A DNA stretch of 64,000 nt, taken from positions 22,341 through 86,340 of the forward strand of contig JAEWCL010000022.1 of assembly GCA_023390655.1 (NCBI GenBank). The letters are read 5' to 3'. The translations under genes and the position numbers were made by a program. The stretch is from Bacillota bacterium (GTDB taxonomy: Bacteria; Bacillota; Clostridia; Christensenellales; CAG-138). How positions within the stretch are numbered: the stretch's first letter is position 1; each line of letters opens with the position of its first letter. The notes beneath the pieces were generated by a model, which made no database searches, had not been told where the DNA came from, and worked only from the letters and a program-made list of their open reading frames with translations. Positions 25,087 to 34,181 of the stretch are shown here, piece by piece.

Positions 25087-25452
25087 TTAAACGCTATATC
25101 CGGCAATCGGATAATATGCCATATCCGGCCTGCGGTCGAGCCTGCCGTACAGGCAGACGACCGGGACGTCGCTTGTGAGGATAACGGCATACTGACCGTG
25201 CGGGATGCGGAATTGCTCCTTCCCAACGGGATAGTCCATGCGGAAGCAATTCACACGCTTGGGCGGCACCTCCAAATGGATATCGCCAACCGGCTCCTTG
25301 TCCTCAAACAACAGCTCAAGCGTAATGTGGGCGGTATCGGCGCTGTTGTTTACGACCATCAGCGCCTCGTGGCCCAGCGGTTCTCTATCCCCCTGCGGCG
25401 GAAGGTCTCCATCCGCGAATACCCAGTTTCTCTTGCCAAGTTCCATATCCAT
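25087..25452 (-). CDS. ASRT-family (sensory rhodopsin transducer-like) small ligand-binding protein
   Basis: 121 residues, the full length of the family. It shows the signature segments of Anabaena sensory rhodopsin transducer: KRNWVFADGDLPP at the N-terminus, GHEALMVVNNS, LFEDKEPVG, VPPKRVNCFRMD and the C-terminal VPVVCLYGRLDRR. The family is a beta-sandwich tetramer. Outside cyanobacteria it is found in carbohydrate loci without rhodopsins and has been predicted to bind small molecules such as sugars. Here it lies inside a sugar operon, 18 bases after the creatinase-like gene, with no rhodopsin present. A role as sugar-binding or mutarotase-like helper is inferred. Confidence 0.82.
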   Translation of the reverse strand: MDMELGKRNWVFADGDLPPQGDREPLGHEALMVVNNSADTAHITLELLFEDKEPVGDIHLEVPPKRVNCFRMDYPVGKEQFRIPHGQYAVILTSDVPVVCLYGRLDRRPDMAYYPIAGYSV

Positions 25453-25470
25453 ACGTTCCTTTCCCCGCGC

Positions 25471-26643
25471 TTACAGATCCTTCATGAAATAAGCGTCCAT
25501 CTTTTCAGACAGCGGCGCACAGCCCGTCTCCGTGATGACATAGCCCGTCTCGATACGGCCGCCGTGCAGTTCGGGATGGCCAAAGAAGCTCACGTCCACC
25601 ATCACCGTCATGCCCGGTACCAACACGAAATCTCCATTGGGTCCAAAGAAGGGGGCTTCCGCCTCCATCAGGCCGATGGAATGTGCGAACGGGCAAACGA
25701 TATACCGCTCCAGCCCATGCTTTTCATAATATTTACGGCCCGGCACGTCGATCTCGCGGCCCGTCATGCCCGGCTTGAGCATGGCCTTGGTCAGACGCAG
25801 CGTCTCGCGCATGTGGTTTAAAAGTTCCTTCTGGCGCGGCGTATAAATGCCGTTGACGGGAACCGTATCCCCGAATGTGCCGGCATAGCCGTTGATGCGG
25901 GGCGCGATGCCCAGCATGACCAGCTCACCATCCTCCATTTGTTTGTTGATCGCGGTGGGTACAACCGCCTTTGCGCGTGCGCCGGAACCTACGATGCAGG
26001 AATACGCAAAGCTGCTCGCGCCGTTAACGCGGCAAGCATATTCCCCCGCAGCGGCCACTTCATATTCGTAGGCGCCGGGTTTAACGGCGGCGACCATTTT
26101 GTCGTAAGCGGTATCGCACATACGCATGGCGGCTCGAATTTGCTCGACCTCCCAGGGGCTCTTATAGGCGCGCATGTTTTCATATTCGTCGGTGATGTCA
26201 ACGATCTCCACGCCGGAAAATCCTGCCGCAAACGCCGTATATACCTGATGTGGGATGCTGGCGGAGCCCACAAAGCCAATGCGCTTTAGCACGGTTCCCT
26301 TGGATTGCAATTCCTCGTTGAGCTGCTTGAAATCGATAATGGTAGCGTTCGGATATTCCTCTTCGGGAACCATGAACACAGGGAAGCAGCGCGTCTGCTT
26401 TATAGCTGACGCCATCTGGGCAAACGGCTCGCTTTCGGGCCCCCCCAGTATCAGCGCCTCGCCCTCGATCGGCACAAGGACCGCGCCCTTTTCAAACTGT
26501 GGGCACCAGCCGGTCAGGTACCATCCGTTTGCGATGTTGAGCTCATCATAATAAACGAGGGCGGCATCAAGGTTGTTTTTTCGGAGAATCTCCTTTAACG
26601 CCTTTACCCGTTTTTCCGTCTCAGCAATGTTGAAGTATGACAT
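25471..26643 (-). CDS. Creatinase/prolidase-fold (M24) protein with lost metal ligands
   Basis: 390 residues from ATG 26643, chosen for the AAGGAAGGAAGAG site before it; a longer frame reaches 26703. An N-terminal creatinase-like domain (1-135) precedes the pita-bread domain. Where prolidases have two metal Asp (D-x-G and SD in NGYASDITRT), this protein reads LGIAPR and NGYAGTFGDT, so both are gone. His is kept in FAHSIGL, the first Glu is Asp (MVDVSF) and the last Glu is kept (RIETGY). Metal-free catalysis of C-N bond hydrolysis, as in creatinase, is therefore more likely than peptidase action. It follows mlrC by 19 bases. Confidence 0.8.
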   Translation of the reverse strand: MSYFNIAETEKRVKALKEILRKNNLDAALVYYDELNIANGWYLTGWCPQFEKGAVLVPIEGEALILGGPESEPFAQMASAIKQTRCFPVFMVPEEEYPNATIIDFKQLNEELQSKGTVLKRIGFVGSASIPHQVYTAFAAGFSGVEIVDITDEYENMRAYKSPWEVEQIRAAMRMCDTAYDKMVAAVKPGAYEYEVAAAGEYACRVNGASSFAYSCIVGSGARAKAVVPTAINKQMEDGELVMLGIAPRINGYAGTFGDTVPVNGIYTPRQKELLNHMRETLRLTKAMLKPGMTGREIDVPGRKYYEKHGLERYIVCPFAHSIGLMEAEAPFFGPNGDFVLVPGMTVMVDVSFFGHPELHGGRIETGYVITETGCAPLSEKMDAYFMKDL

Positions 26644-26662
26644 ACTCTCTTCCTTCCTTGTT

Positions 26663-28090
26663 CTATTTTTGTTCTGAGGGAACATTAACCATAAAATGAT
26701 CATCCAGGGGGAACATAGGCCTTCGGATACGCGTATGCCCCATATCCTCCAGACGTTCTGTGGAGCCTCCCGGCGTCAGCGCCAGAATAGCGCGGGGCGC
26801 TGCTTCAGCGAGCTCCGGAAACAGATACCCCAATTTGACGACGACGATGTTGTACCGGAAAAGATCGATGCCGATGGAACGGAATATCGCAAGGCTTGTA
26901 AACGCCGCCCGCTGCTGCGTCAGCACAACGGTGATATCGCCGCAGTCAAGCGTTGCTGACGGCCCCGCGTTGTCTCCGGTATAGCCCAGCACATCGCCCC
27001 GGTGTACGAGCATCCCCGTAATAGAGGTGCGCTCGCTGCGCGGGTCGAGCGTGCCGCCGACCTCCAGCGTCAGCACATTGCCGATCTCCGCCTCATAGCA
27101 TTTGTTGCATGCTGCGGCATCCATCAGCCCAGCGAGCAATACGCCCTTGGCACCGCTTTGCTGGAGCAGCCGGAGCAGATATGCGTTGTCACCCGCCGCG
27201 CCCGCGGTGGTATTGTCCCCGCTGTCGGTAAGAAACACGGGGCGTTCCTCTGCCTCCACCGCACGGCGGATGGCCTCTTCCGGCCTGACCGCTTCCGTTA
27301 AGAAACGAAATTCATACCGCGCGTCATAAAACATCTGGGCAAGGCGGCTTGCGCAGCTCTGCGCGAGTGTTTCGTTGCTCTCATGCGTCACGATCATATT
27401 GGGGCCCGTGTAAGGCGTATCCACCCAGGGCTGGCCGTTGAAAACCTGTGCGCAGAGCATGCCGGGCAGCCGTTCCATTTCATCCGCCGCGTCCATAATG
27501 GCGTTTAGGGGCGGGAAGGCCGTCTGCACGCTGTCGCCCGGCAGGATGACGTTCGCGCGCGCAAGCTGTGGGCGGGGAAGCAGCCCATATTGTATGCAAT
27601 GCAGCAGCAGGCGCATCGCTTTGCGCTCGGTCTCCTCCTTGTCCACATGCGGGGCTGTGCGAAACCCTACGATGATATTGGCAAGCGTGACGATTTCATC
27701 CGTATTGTTGGCGTGAAAATCCATCGCGACACTGATCGGAATACTGTAACCTGCTTTTTCACGGATCAGGCGGAGCAGGTAGGTTTCTCCGCTGCCCAGT
27801 TCCCCCACCTCCATAGCGCCGTGCAGATAGAGCCAAATGCCATCCACATCCTTGGGCAACGCGTCCACGATGCCGTGTGCCAGCCGCAGGTAATCTTCCT
27901 TTTTGACCGGGCCTCCCGGCAGGGCGTGCGCATACAGAGTCGGGACGACCTCAATGCCATCCAGCAAATCCATGACATGGACCTTCGTAAACATATCCGT
28001 GCCATATGCCCTGTCAAAATCCATTTCACGGGAGGGCACGGGGCTTAATGAGTTGCTCTCCTGCTGCAGGGAGCCGATCGCGATCCGCAT
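26663..28090 (-). CDS. MlrC/M81-family metallo-hydrolase
   Basis: 475 residues. The N-terminal MRIAIGSLQQESNSLSP is diagnostic of the family. Metal-site segments are visible: YLHGAMEVGE, MDFHANNTDE, FRTAPHVDKEET, and the later LTDSGDNTTAGAAGDN that marks the C-terminal MlrC domain. The founder degrades a linear peptide from microcystin, but most members sit in sugar or amino-acid catabolic loci with unknown substrates. It is the first enzyme gene after the two permeases, nine bases downstream, so it probably acts on the imported compound. Hydrolysis of an amide or a related C-N bond is inferred from the family and its creatinase-like neighbour. Confidence 0.85.
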   Translation of the reverse strand: MRIAIGSLQQESNSLSPVPSREMDFDRAYGTDMFTKVHVMDLLDGIEVVPTLYAHALPGGPVKKEDYLRLAHGIVDALPKDVDGIWLYLHGAMEVGELGSGETYLLRLIREKAGYSIPISVAMDFHANNTDEIVTLANIIVGFRTAPHVDKEETERKAMRLLLHCIQYGLLPRPQLARANVILPGDSVQTAFPPLNAIMDAADEMERLPGMLCAQVFNGQPWVDTPYTGPNMIVTHESNETLAQSCASRLAQMFYDARYEFRFLTEAVRPEEAIRRAVEAEERPVFLTDSGDNTTAGAAGDNAYLLRLLQQSGAKGVLLAGLMDAAACNKCYEAEIGNVLTLEVGGTLDPRSERTSITGMLVHRGDVLGYTGDNAGPSATLDCGDITVVLTQQRAAFTSLAIFRSIGIDLFRYNIVVVKLGYLFPELAEAAPRAILALTPGGSTERLEDMGHTRIRRPMFPLDDHFMVNVPSEQK

Positions 28091-28099
28091 ATGCCCCCC

Positions 28100-29089
28100 C
28101 TATCTGCGCACATTGCCGCTGCGCGTCATGTATGCGTCGATGGAAACGACAATCAGCAGGACCAGGCCCTTGATCATGGTGTTGTAGTAGCCCTGCAGGC
28201 CCAGGAACGCCAATGCCTTGTAAAGCACGTATAATAGCAGGATACCGACGACCGTCTTTAATACGTTCCCCTTGCCGCCGGTAAGCGGCGTGCCGCCGAT
28301 TACGGTGGCCGCCACGCAGGTAAGCGCAAGGTCTGTGCCGTAGAGCACGGAGCCCGCGCGCATGAGGCAGACGAACATCGCGCCCGAAATGCCCGCCGCG
28401 AGCCCGAGGATGGCGAATATGATGAACTTGTAGAACGATACATGGATGCCCGAGAGCTTCGCTGCCCCATAGTTTCCGCCGGTGGCGTACAGGTTGCGCC
28501 CGAAGCGGGTATACCGCATTACAAAGAACGCGATCCCGGCAATGACGGCGAAGAGATAGGTCAGACAGGAAATACCAAGGAACGTTCCCTTGCCTATCTC
28601 CTTGATGAATGCAACGGAGGTTGAAACCATGTTGCCATCCGTAAACACCAGGCAGATCCCCTTTACGATGGTGGACATGCCCAGGGTGGCAATGAACGAG
28701 CTGATCTTTCCCTTGACAACGACAAGGCCGTTGACGCAGCCGATCAGAACGCAGGTGGTCACCATGACGAGGAAGGAGGCCAATATCCCAAACGGCGTAT
28801 CGCCCCACAGATTGAGCAGGTAGCAGAAGAATATCTGCGACCAGGCAAAATTTGAGGAAAGCGAAAGGTCAAATTCGCCGCAGATGATAGCAATGGTCAT
28901 CGCCAGCGCTGCCACGCCATAGATCGATGCGTCTATGAGTACATTTTTGATATTGGAAATTGTCACAAAGCTGGGCTTGGCAATCGCCATGACGATAACG
29001 AACAGCAGGAACAGCAACAGGAGCGGCTGCTGCCGTATGCGCTTCCCAACGGACGCGGCAGAAAAAGCCTTCTTTTGCGTATGCATCAT
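28100..29089 (-). CDS. Second ABC importer, permease 2 (RbsC-like)
   Basis: 330 residues from ATG 29089, which overlaps the stop of the preceding permease (AATGATG) and has GGAGGTGGCAAA before it; the longer frame to 29125 runs into the neighbour. CUT2 permease signatures: CGEFDLSLSSNF, GLVVVKGKISSFIATLGM, GGTPLTGGKGNVLKTVVG. Having two different CUT2 permease genes implies a heterodimeric channel. Confidence 0.9.
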   Translation of the reverse strand: MMHTQKKAFSAASVGKRIRQQPLLLLFLLFVIVMAIAKPSFVTISNIKNVLIDASIYGVAALAMTIAIICGEFDLSLSSNFAWSQIFFCYLLNLWGDTPFGILASFLVMVTTCVLIGCVNGLVVVKGKISSFIATLGMSTIVKGICLVFTDGNMVSTSVAFIKEIGKGTFLGISCLTYLFAVIAGIAFFVMRYTRFGRNLYATGGNYGAAKLSGIHVSFYKFIIFAILGLAAGISGAMFVCLMRAGSVLYGTDLALTCVAATVIGGTPLTGGKGNVLKTVVGILLLYVLYKALAFLGLQGYYNTMIKGLVLLIVVSIDAYMTRSGNVRR

Positions 29090-30081
29090 TTTGCCACCTC
29101 CCTGAGTTTTGCGCGCTTGTTCCATGCATCCAGTATGACGGAAAGTATGATCACGCTGCCGCGCACGATCAGCTGGGCGTTTGAGTTGACGCCAAGCACG
29201 TTGAGCGCTGTGAGCATGACGCCAATCACCAGTACGCCAAGCACGGTTTTTGTGACGCTGCCGTTGCCGCCTGCAAGGCTCGTTCCGCCTACTGCCACGC
29301 TGGCCATTGCATCGAGCTCATACCCGACGCCCTGCAGGCTGGAGGCAGAGTTTACACGGCTGACAATCAGGACGCCGGCTAACCCCGCGCACGCCCCGCA
29401 GATCACATGCGCCATGATGCGGGTGGACTTGATCCGTACACCCGCCATTTTGGCGGCGTCCATGTTTGCGCCCAGGAAAAACAGCGTGCGGCCAAATTTG
29501 GTTTTCATAAGGATGAATTGCATCAAGACGGCGACAGCTACGAACATCAGCACCGGGATCAGCCCGATCCCCAGGTCCTTGAATAGGCCGCTATTGTACT
29601 GCGCCGCCTGAAACGTGCCCTTTACCACCGCCTGCGCGGCCGCCGCAATGACGATTTGCATGGCATAGGTGATGATAAAGCTCTCCCCCATACGCCCGTT
29701 GACAACCGCCATGATACCGCCGTTGACAGCGCCGACGGCGGCACCCACCAGCGTGCCCACCAACAATACCAGAAACGCCGCATAGATGGGAGACACGCCG
29801 TTCACCACGGTTGCGTTGATAATGAGCATCACGATGACGGAGGAGAGCGAAATGGTGGAGCCCACGGAAAGGTCCATGCCTCCCCCGATGATCACGTACG
29901 TCATGCCGATGGAAGCGATGCCGATGGTGGAATACGCGCGCAGGATATTGAGGATATTGTTGCCACTCAAAAATGCCGGGCGGATCGCGGTTGCAACGAT
30001 GATAATAAGCGCGATGCCGGCAATAAGCCCCCACTCTCGGAAAAAAGCGGCAACACTCTTTGGCTTCTTTCTATTCTCCAT
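29086..30081 (-). CDS. Second ABC importer, permease 1 (RbsC-like)
   Basis: 331 residues with eight to ten hydrophobic segments and the CUT2 motifs GGGMDLSVGSTISL, GGIMAVVNGRMGESFIITYAM and GGTSLAGGNGSVTKTVLG. ATG 30081 has TAGGAGGCG before it. It follows the ATPase by 14 bases and overlaps permease 2, so both should be made in equal amounts. Confidence 0.9.
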   Translation of the reverse strand: MENRKKPKSVAAFFREWGLIAGIALIIIVATAIRPAFLSGNNILNILRAYSTIGIASIGMTYVIIGGGMDLSVGSTISLSSVIVMLIINATVVNGVSPIYAAFLVLLVGTLVGAAVGAVNGGIMAVVNGRMGESFIITYAMQIVIAAAAQAVVKGTFQAAQYNSGLFKDLGIGLIPVLMFVAVAVLMQFILMKTKFGRTLFFLGANMDAAKMAGVRIKSTRIMAHVICGACAGLAGVLIVSRVNSASSLQGVGYELDAMASVAVGGTSLAGGNGSVTKTVLGVLVIGVMLTALNVLGVNSNAQLIVRGSVIILSVILDAWNKRAKLREVAK

Positions 30082-30095
30082 ACTTCGCCTCCTAC

Positions 30096-31580
30096 TCAGT
30101 TGCTGATCGCAAGCCGCATGACCGACTCTGCCGAAGCCTCGTCGCGGTTCAATTCCCCGACCTTTGCGCCTCCGCTCAATACGATGACGCGGTCACACAT
30201 GCCCAAGACCTCCGGGAGCTCGGAGGAAATCATAATGATGGACTTCCCCTGTTCGGCAAGCTTGTTCATCAAAAGATAGATCTCATATTTCGCCCCCACG
30301 TCAATTCCGCGGGTCGGTTCATCCAGTATGAGGATATCGGCGTCTGAAAAGAGCCACTTGGCAAATACCACCTTCTGCTGGTTGCCTCCCGAAAGGTTAA
30401 CGGCCAGCTGCTTCATGGAGGGCGTTTTTACATTGAGCTCTTTCGCATAGCTGCCTGTAAGGTCCCTTTCCTTTTTTGCAGAAAGAAACATTCCGTTTTT
30501 GGCTTTATCAAGATTGGTAATGCTGATGTTCTGTATCAGATCGTATGTGAGCACAAGGCCCGTTTCCTTCCGGTCCTCCGTCAGGAGGCCGATCCCCATC
30601 TTTTTCCCTTCATGGGTCGAATGAATCTGCACCTTTTTGCCGTTGATGGAGATGGTGCCCGCGTCATATTTCTCCGCCCCGAATATCGCTTCCGCAAGCT
30701 CGGTGCGCCCGGAGCCGACCAGCCCTGCAAAGCCCAATATCTCTCCGCGTCTTAGCTCGAAGGAGATGTCTTCAATGATGCCGTTGCGCGTCAGGTGTTC
30801 CACCTGCAGGACTACATCGCCGATCGCGCACTGTTTGCGCGGATACTCCATATCCACGCTTCTGCCCACCATGCGCTCGATGATCTCATCACGCGTGAAG
30901 TCCTGCGTAGGCCGTGTCTCTATGATTTGCCCGTCCCGCAGCACCGTGACGGTGTCGCAGATACGGAAGATTTCGTCCATTTTGTGGGATATATAGACAA
31001 CCGTGATCCCCGAAGCCTTGAGCTTGGCAATGATCTCAAAAAGCTTTTCAGCTTCTCCCGCAGTCAGGGAGGAGGTGGGCTCATCCATAACGATCAGCTT
31101 GGCGTCAACGGAGAGCACCTTGGCGATTTCCACGAGCTGCCGCTGTGCGGCGCTTAAATTCTCCACAGTTTCCGTAACATCGAAATGAAACCCGAGACCG
31201 TCCACGAGCTCCTGCGCATCCTTATGAATCTGTTTCCAGTCCACCCGGCCGTTTCTCTTTTTAAGGCGGTTAAGATAGATGTTCTCAGCGGCGCTGAGCG
31301 TGTTGATCAGGTTGCATTCTTGGAAAATAAGCCCTATTCCCCTGGCCTTAGCGTCGGCGGTATCCTTTAAAACGATCTTTTCACCATTGAAATAAATGTC
31401 CCCGCAATCTGCCTGGTGAACGCCGTTTAATATTTTCATAAGCGTCGATTTTCCCGCGCCGTTTTCCCCCACCAATGCATGCACCTGTGCGTATTTGACG
31501 GAAAAGCTGACGCCGTCCAACGCCTTTACGCCCGGAAAGGTCTTTGCGATCCCTTTCATTTCCAGGATATACTCTGCCAT
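30096..31580 (-). CDS. Second ABC importer, duplicated ATPase (RbsA-like)
   Basis: 494 residues, two ABC domains. First domain: Walker A GENGAGKST, signature region NLSAAQRQLVEIAK, Walker B LIVMDEPTSS. Second: degenerate Walker A (GLVGSGRTEL), signature LSGGNQQKV, Walker B ILILDEPTRGID. This is the usual CUT2 arrangement. It follows the binding-protein gene after a 100-base gap that contains a strong hairpin, so it may be made at lower level than the binding protein. Confidence 0.93.
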   Translation of the reverse strand: MAEYILEMKGIAKTFPGVKALDGVSFSVKYAQVHALVGENGAGKSTLMKILNGVHQADCGDIYFNGEKIVLKDTADAKARGIGLIFQECNLINTLSAAENIYLNRLKKRNGRVDWKQIHKDAQELVDGLGFHFDVTETVENLSAAQRQLVEIAKVLSVDAKLIVMDEPTSSLTAGEAEKLFEIIAKLKASGITVVYISHKMDEIFRICDTVTVLRDGQIIETRPTQDFTRDEIIERMVGRSVDMEYPRKQCAIGDVVLQVEHLTRNGIIEDISFELRRGEILGFAGLVGSGRTELAEAIFGAEKYDAGTISINGKKVQIHSTHEGKKMGIGLLTEDRKETGLVLTYDLIQNISITNLDKAKNGMFLSAKKERDLTGSYAKELNVKTPSMKQLAVNLSGGNQQKVVFAKWLFSDADILILDEPTRGIDVGAKYEIYLLMNKLAEQGKSIIMISSELPEVLGMCDRVIVLSGGAKVGELNRDEASAESVMRLAISN

Positions 31581-31608
31581 CTCTGTTCCCCTTCCTCAGG
31601 TAAATGAA

Positions 31609-31640
31609 GATGGAGGAGGACGAGCTGATCCTCCTCCATC
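31609..31640 (-). other. Intercistronic hairpin between binding protein and ATPase genes
   Basis: GATGGAGGAGGA and TCCTCCTCCATC form a perfect 12-bp stem with an eight-base loop and no T-run. Such hairpins after a binding-protein gene commonly protect its mRNA and lower expression of the genes that follow. Confidence 0.6.
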
Positions 31641-31680
31641 AAGTTCAGGGTGTTGGATTGTTCTTTATTTCCGGAACGGT

Positions 31681-32715
31681 TTAGAACCAGTTGAACTGAT
31701 CCTCGGTATCGGGATAGGCAACAGGGGTGGGCAGCTTCGTCCAGCCCTCTGTGGCCTTTCCGTTCAGAACGGCATAGAGCGTTTCTACCGCAAGCTTGGC
31801 TTCCGCCACGGGGTCCTGCGTTGAGCATGCAGAGAGCCAGCCGGATTTCATCGCGTCATAGAGCACCTTGTTGGAACCCATCGCGATGATGGGAACATCG
31901 CCGGGCTTCAGGCCGGCGGCTTCCAGCGCGGACATGACGCCTGTGAGCATGCCGCCGTCGTGGGAGACGATGCAATCGATTTTGCCGCCCTTGCTCTTGA
32001 CGCCATAAGCGGTGAGCATATCGGTCATTTTTGTCATGGCGAGCTCGGCCTGGAAGTTACAATCCTGCCTGTCGAGCCAGACATACTTGGAATCCAGGTC
32101 AGAAGCAAACGCCCCGTTGATCTGGATGGTCTGCATGTGGCCTGCCGTGCCTTCAATGCCCACCAGATTGGCGCCATCCGGGAATTTTTCTTTGATGATC
32201 TGTGCCATCGTTTTACCGTGGGAGGCGGCGTCCGGTCCGACATAATATTTCATGCCGACATCCGCGATTTTGTCGCCCGGATATGCATTGACGCCGACCC
32301 ATGCCATACCGCTGTCATTGAGCGCCTCAATAACGGGCAGTGCGCCGTCAACGTCCGCAGGGAAATACAAAAACCCATCATAACCGTCCGCTATTGCCAA
32401 GTTGGCATGCTCAAGCTGGGTCTGCTGGTTGCCGTTTCCATCAAGTATGGTCAACTCCATACCGAGTTCCTTTGCGGTGGCTTCCGCGGAAGGATTGTAG
32501 GCGGCGCAATAGGGCGCGGTGTAGTAAGCGTTGGAAAGCATAATCCGCATGGGCTTTGCAGAATCCGCCGGCGTTTCTTGAGTGGCCGGCGTTTCGGGAG
32601 CGGGGGCGGAATCACTCGGTGCGGCGGCCGGCGGTGTCGCCGACGGCGCGGCACAACCTGCAAGTGCGCTTAGGAGCATGAGGATGGCCAAGGCGGTTGC
32701 GAATACCTTCTTCAT
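31681..32715 (-). CDS. Second ABC importer, substrate-binding lipoprotein (RbsB-like)
   Basis: 344 residues from ATG 32715 (AAGGAGAAAATCACA before it); the longer frame to 32769 lacks a signal at its start. Lipobox LAGC with Cys21, then a Pro/Ala/Ser linker of about 35 residues. The fold is type I periplasmic-binding (MRIMLSNAYYTAPYCAAYN, FPADVDGALPVIEALNDS, DCIVSHDGGML, VPIIAMGS). Aromatic and polar residues in the first strand suggest a sugar or sugar-like ligand. It is the first gene of the eight-gene operon. Confidence 0.88.
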   Translation of the reverse strand: MKKVFATALAILMLLSALAGCAAPSATPPAAAPSDSAPAPETPATQETPADSAKPMRIMLSNAYYTAPYCAAYNPSAEATAKELGMELTILDGNGNQQTQLEHANLAIADGYDGFLYFPADVDGALPVIEALNDSGMAWVGVNAYPGDKIADVGMKYYVGPDAASHGKTMAQIIKEKFPDGANLVGIEGTAGHMQTIQINGAFASDLDSKYVWLDRQDCNFQAELAMTKMTDMLTAYGVKSKGGKIDCIVSHDGGMLTGVMSALEAAGLKPGDVPIIAMGSNKVLYDAMKSGWLSACSTQDPVAEAKLAVETLYAVLNGKATEGWTKLPTPVAYPDTEDQFNWF

Positions 32716-32801
32716 TGTGATTTTCTCCTTCTCTTTGTTTTTTGCGCCGTAACGCAAATCATATTTCATTCATGACAGGTAAGGCAGGCAGTGCGGATTC
32801 T

Positions 32802-32819
32802 AATTTAAACGATTAAAAG
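32802..32819. promoter_or_regulatory. Candidate LacI-family operator O2
   Basis: AATTTAAAC-GATTAAAAG, with a central CG and partial dyad symmetry, lies in the leader of the importer operon 99 bp from O1 centre to centre. Confidence 0.5.
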
Positions 32820-32898
32820 TGCAATAAAAAAAATAGAACCCTGGTTGTGCTACTTTTCGATGTTTGGATGATTTTGGCTAATTTTGTTGTTGCAATTT

Positions 32899-32921
32899 CA
32901 ATTTGAATCGATTAAATTGAT
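32899..32921. promoter_or_regulatory. Candidate LacI-family operator O1
   Basis: TCAATTT and AAATTGA flank GAATCGATT. The central AATCGATT is itself palindromic and has the CG centre typical for LacI family operators. It begins about ten bases downstream of the -10 box of the importer promoter. Confidence 0.6.
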
Positions 32922-32930
32922 TATGAGGCT

Positions 32931-32959
32931 ATTATAAGCGACAGTTTTTAATTTTGCAA
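32931..32959 (-). promoter_or_regulatory. Promoter of the second importer operon
   Basis: Minus strand TTGCAA (32959-32954), 17 bases, TATAAT (32936-32931). The leader to the first start codon is about 200 bases and contains both operator candidates. Confidence 0.75.
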
Positions 32960-33074
32960 TCTATAATTTCGCAATTTTATAATATTCTATGCCACATCCG
33001 GTCAGGCGCCCCATTCCGCCTTAAAATCCCGGCGTCGGCATAACTTAATCGGCACAGGGGGTTCATGTTGCTTT

Positions 33075-34121
33075 ATGGTTCGAATGAAGGATGTCGCAAA
33101 ATATGCAGGCGTTTCCGTTGCCACCGTATCCAATGTCATTACCGGTAAGCAGGTTGTAAGCCCGGAAATGCGGGAAGCCGTGCAGCGTGCGATCAAGGAA
33201 CTCAATTATAATGTGAATCTTGTCGCCAGAGGCTTGAAAACGCAGCGCACCTACACGATCGGCGTCCTTTTGCCTGACGTTACCAAACTGTTCTTCAATG
33301 ATGTCGTCAAAGGCATTATGGAAGCCGCAAAGGTTGCAGGGTACAGCATCAACATCCTGAGCAGCAACTACGATTTTGAAACGGAGCGCGCGCTTGTATA
33401 CGCGCTCAAGGGCAGCCAGGTGGACGGCATTATATTGGGCTCCTGCGTGGACCGGTCCTATACGCAGACCTGGGCGGAGGAACTCCTGAATGAACGCAAC
33501 GGCATTCCGCCGATCGTGGCTTTAGAAAGCACGCTCAACGCCGACCGCATCTCTACGGTGCTCGTCGACAGCGAATATTGGAGCGGGCGTATCACACAGC
33601 ACCTCATCGACAGCGGCAGGAGTCGCATCTTTTTTATCTCAGGCCCCGTCGCCCTGGAGCACGAGTATCGAAGGCTCATCGGCTACCAGAATACGTTACG
33701 CAAAAACGCCCTCACACCGGAAGAGCAATTGATCGCACGATGCGACTTTCTTTCGGGTACCGCCTATCACGCCGCGTTAAAGGCGCTTCATGCCGGGTTG
33801 TCATTCGACGCCATCCAGGCTTCAAACGACCAGGCAGCAATCGGCGCAATCAAGGCGCTCAAGGAGTTTGGCATCCGCATCCCCGACGACATTGCGGTAT
33901 GCGGGTTTGATAATCTCTTCCCCAGTACGCTGATCACACCTGCGATTACCACGGTGGATGTGCCGAGATACGAAATGGGCGTACGGGCGGTCAAGGAAGT
34001 CATAAAAAGGATCGAGGACAAAGAAGCGGCCCCCACGCAGCATGTGCTTGAGGCGGATATGATTGTTCGTGCCTCTTCCTGCCATCACGCCGTCACCCAG
34101 TGGAATTTGGAAAACTGGTAA
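33075..34121 (+). CDS. LacI-family transcriptional regulator
   Basis: 348 residues. N-terminal LacI helix-turn-helix VRMKDVAKYAGVSVATVSNV with the hinge helix VARGLKTQ, then a periplasmic-binding-like sugar sensor domain (TIGVLLPDVTKLFFNDVV at its first strand, DAIQASNDQAAIGAIKAL, DIAVCGFDNLFPSTLITPAITT). It is divergent from the second importer operon and should bind the two CG-centred palindromes there, releasing DNA when the imported compound or a product is present. The rhamnose-mutarotase-like gene follows in the same direction. Confidence 0.92.
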   Translation: MVRMKDVAKYAGVSVATVSNVITGKQVVSPEMREAVQRAIKELNYNVNLVARGLKTQRTYTIGVLLPDVTKLFFNDVVKGIMEAAKVAGYSINILSSNYDFETERALVYALKGSQVDGIILGSCVDRSYTQTWAEELLNERNGIPPIVALESTLNADRISTVLVDSEYWSGRITQHLIDSGRSRIFFISGPVALEHEYRRLIGYQNTLRKNALTPEEQLIARCDFLSGTAYHAALKALHAGLSFDAIQASNDQAAIGAIKALKEFGIRIPDDIAVCGFDNLFPSTLITPAITTVDVPRYEMGVRAVKEVIKRIEDKEAAPTQHVLEADMIVRASSCHHAVTQWNLENW

Positions 34122-34181
34122 ACGCGGACTTCAAACATCAGTAGGAGGATGCCGTTAACGACATCCCATTGGGAGGAAAAT

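Noticed and set aside
25471..26643. Xaa-Pro aminopeptidase function
   Set aside because: The two Asp metal ligands required for peptidase action are absent.
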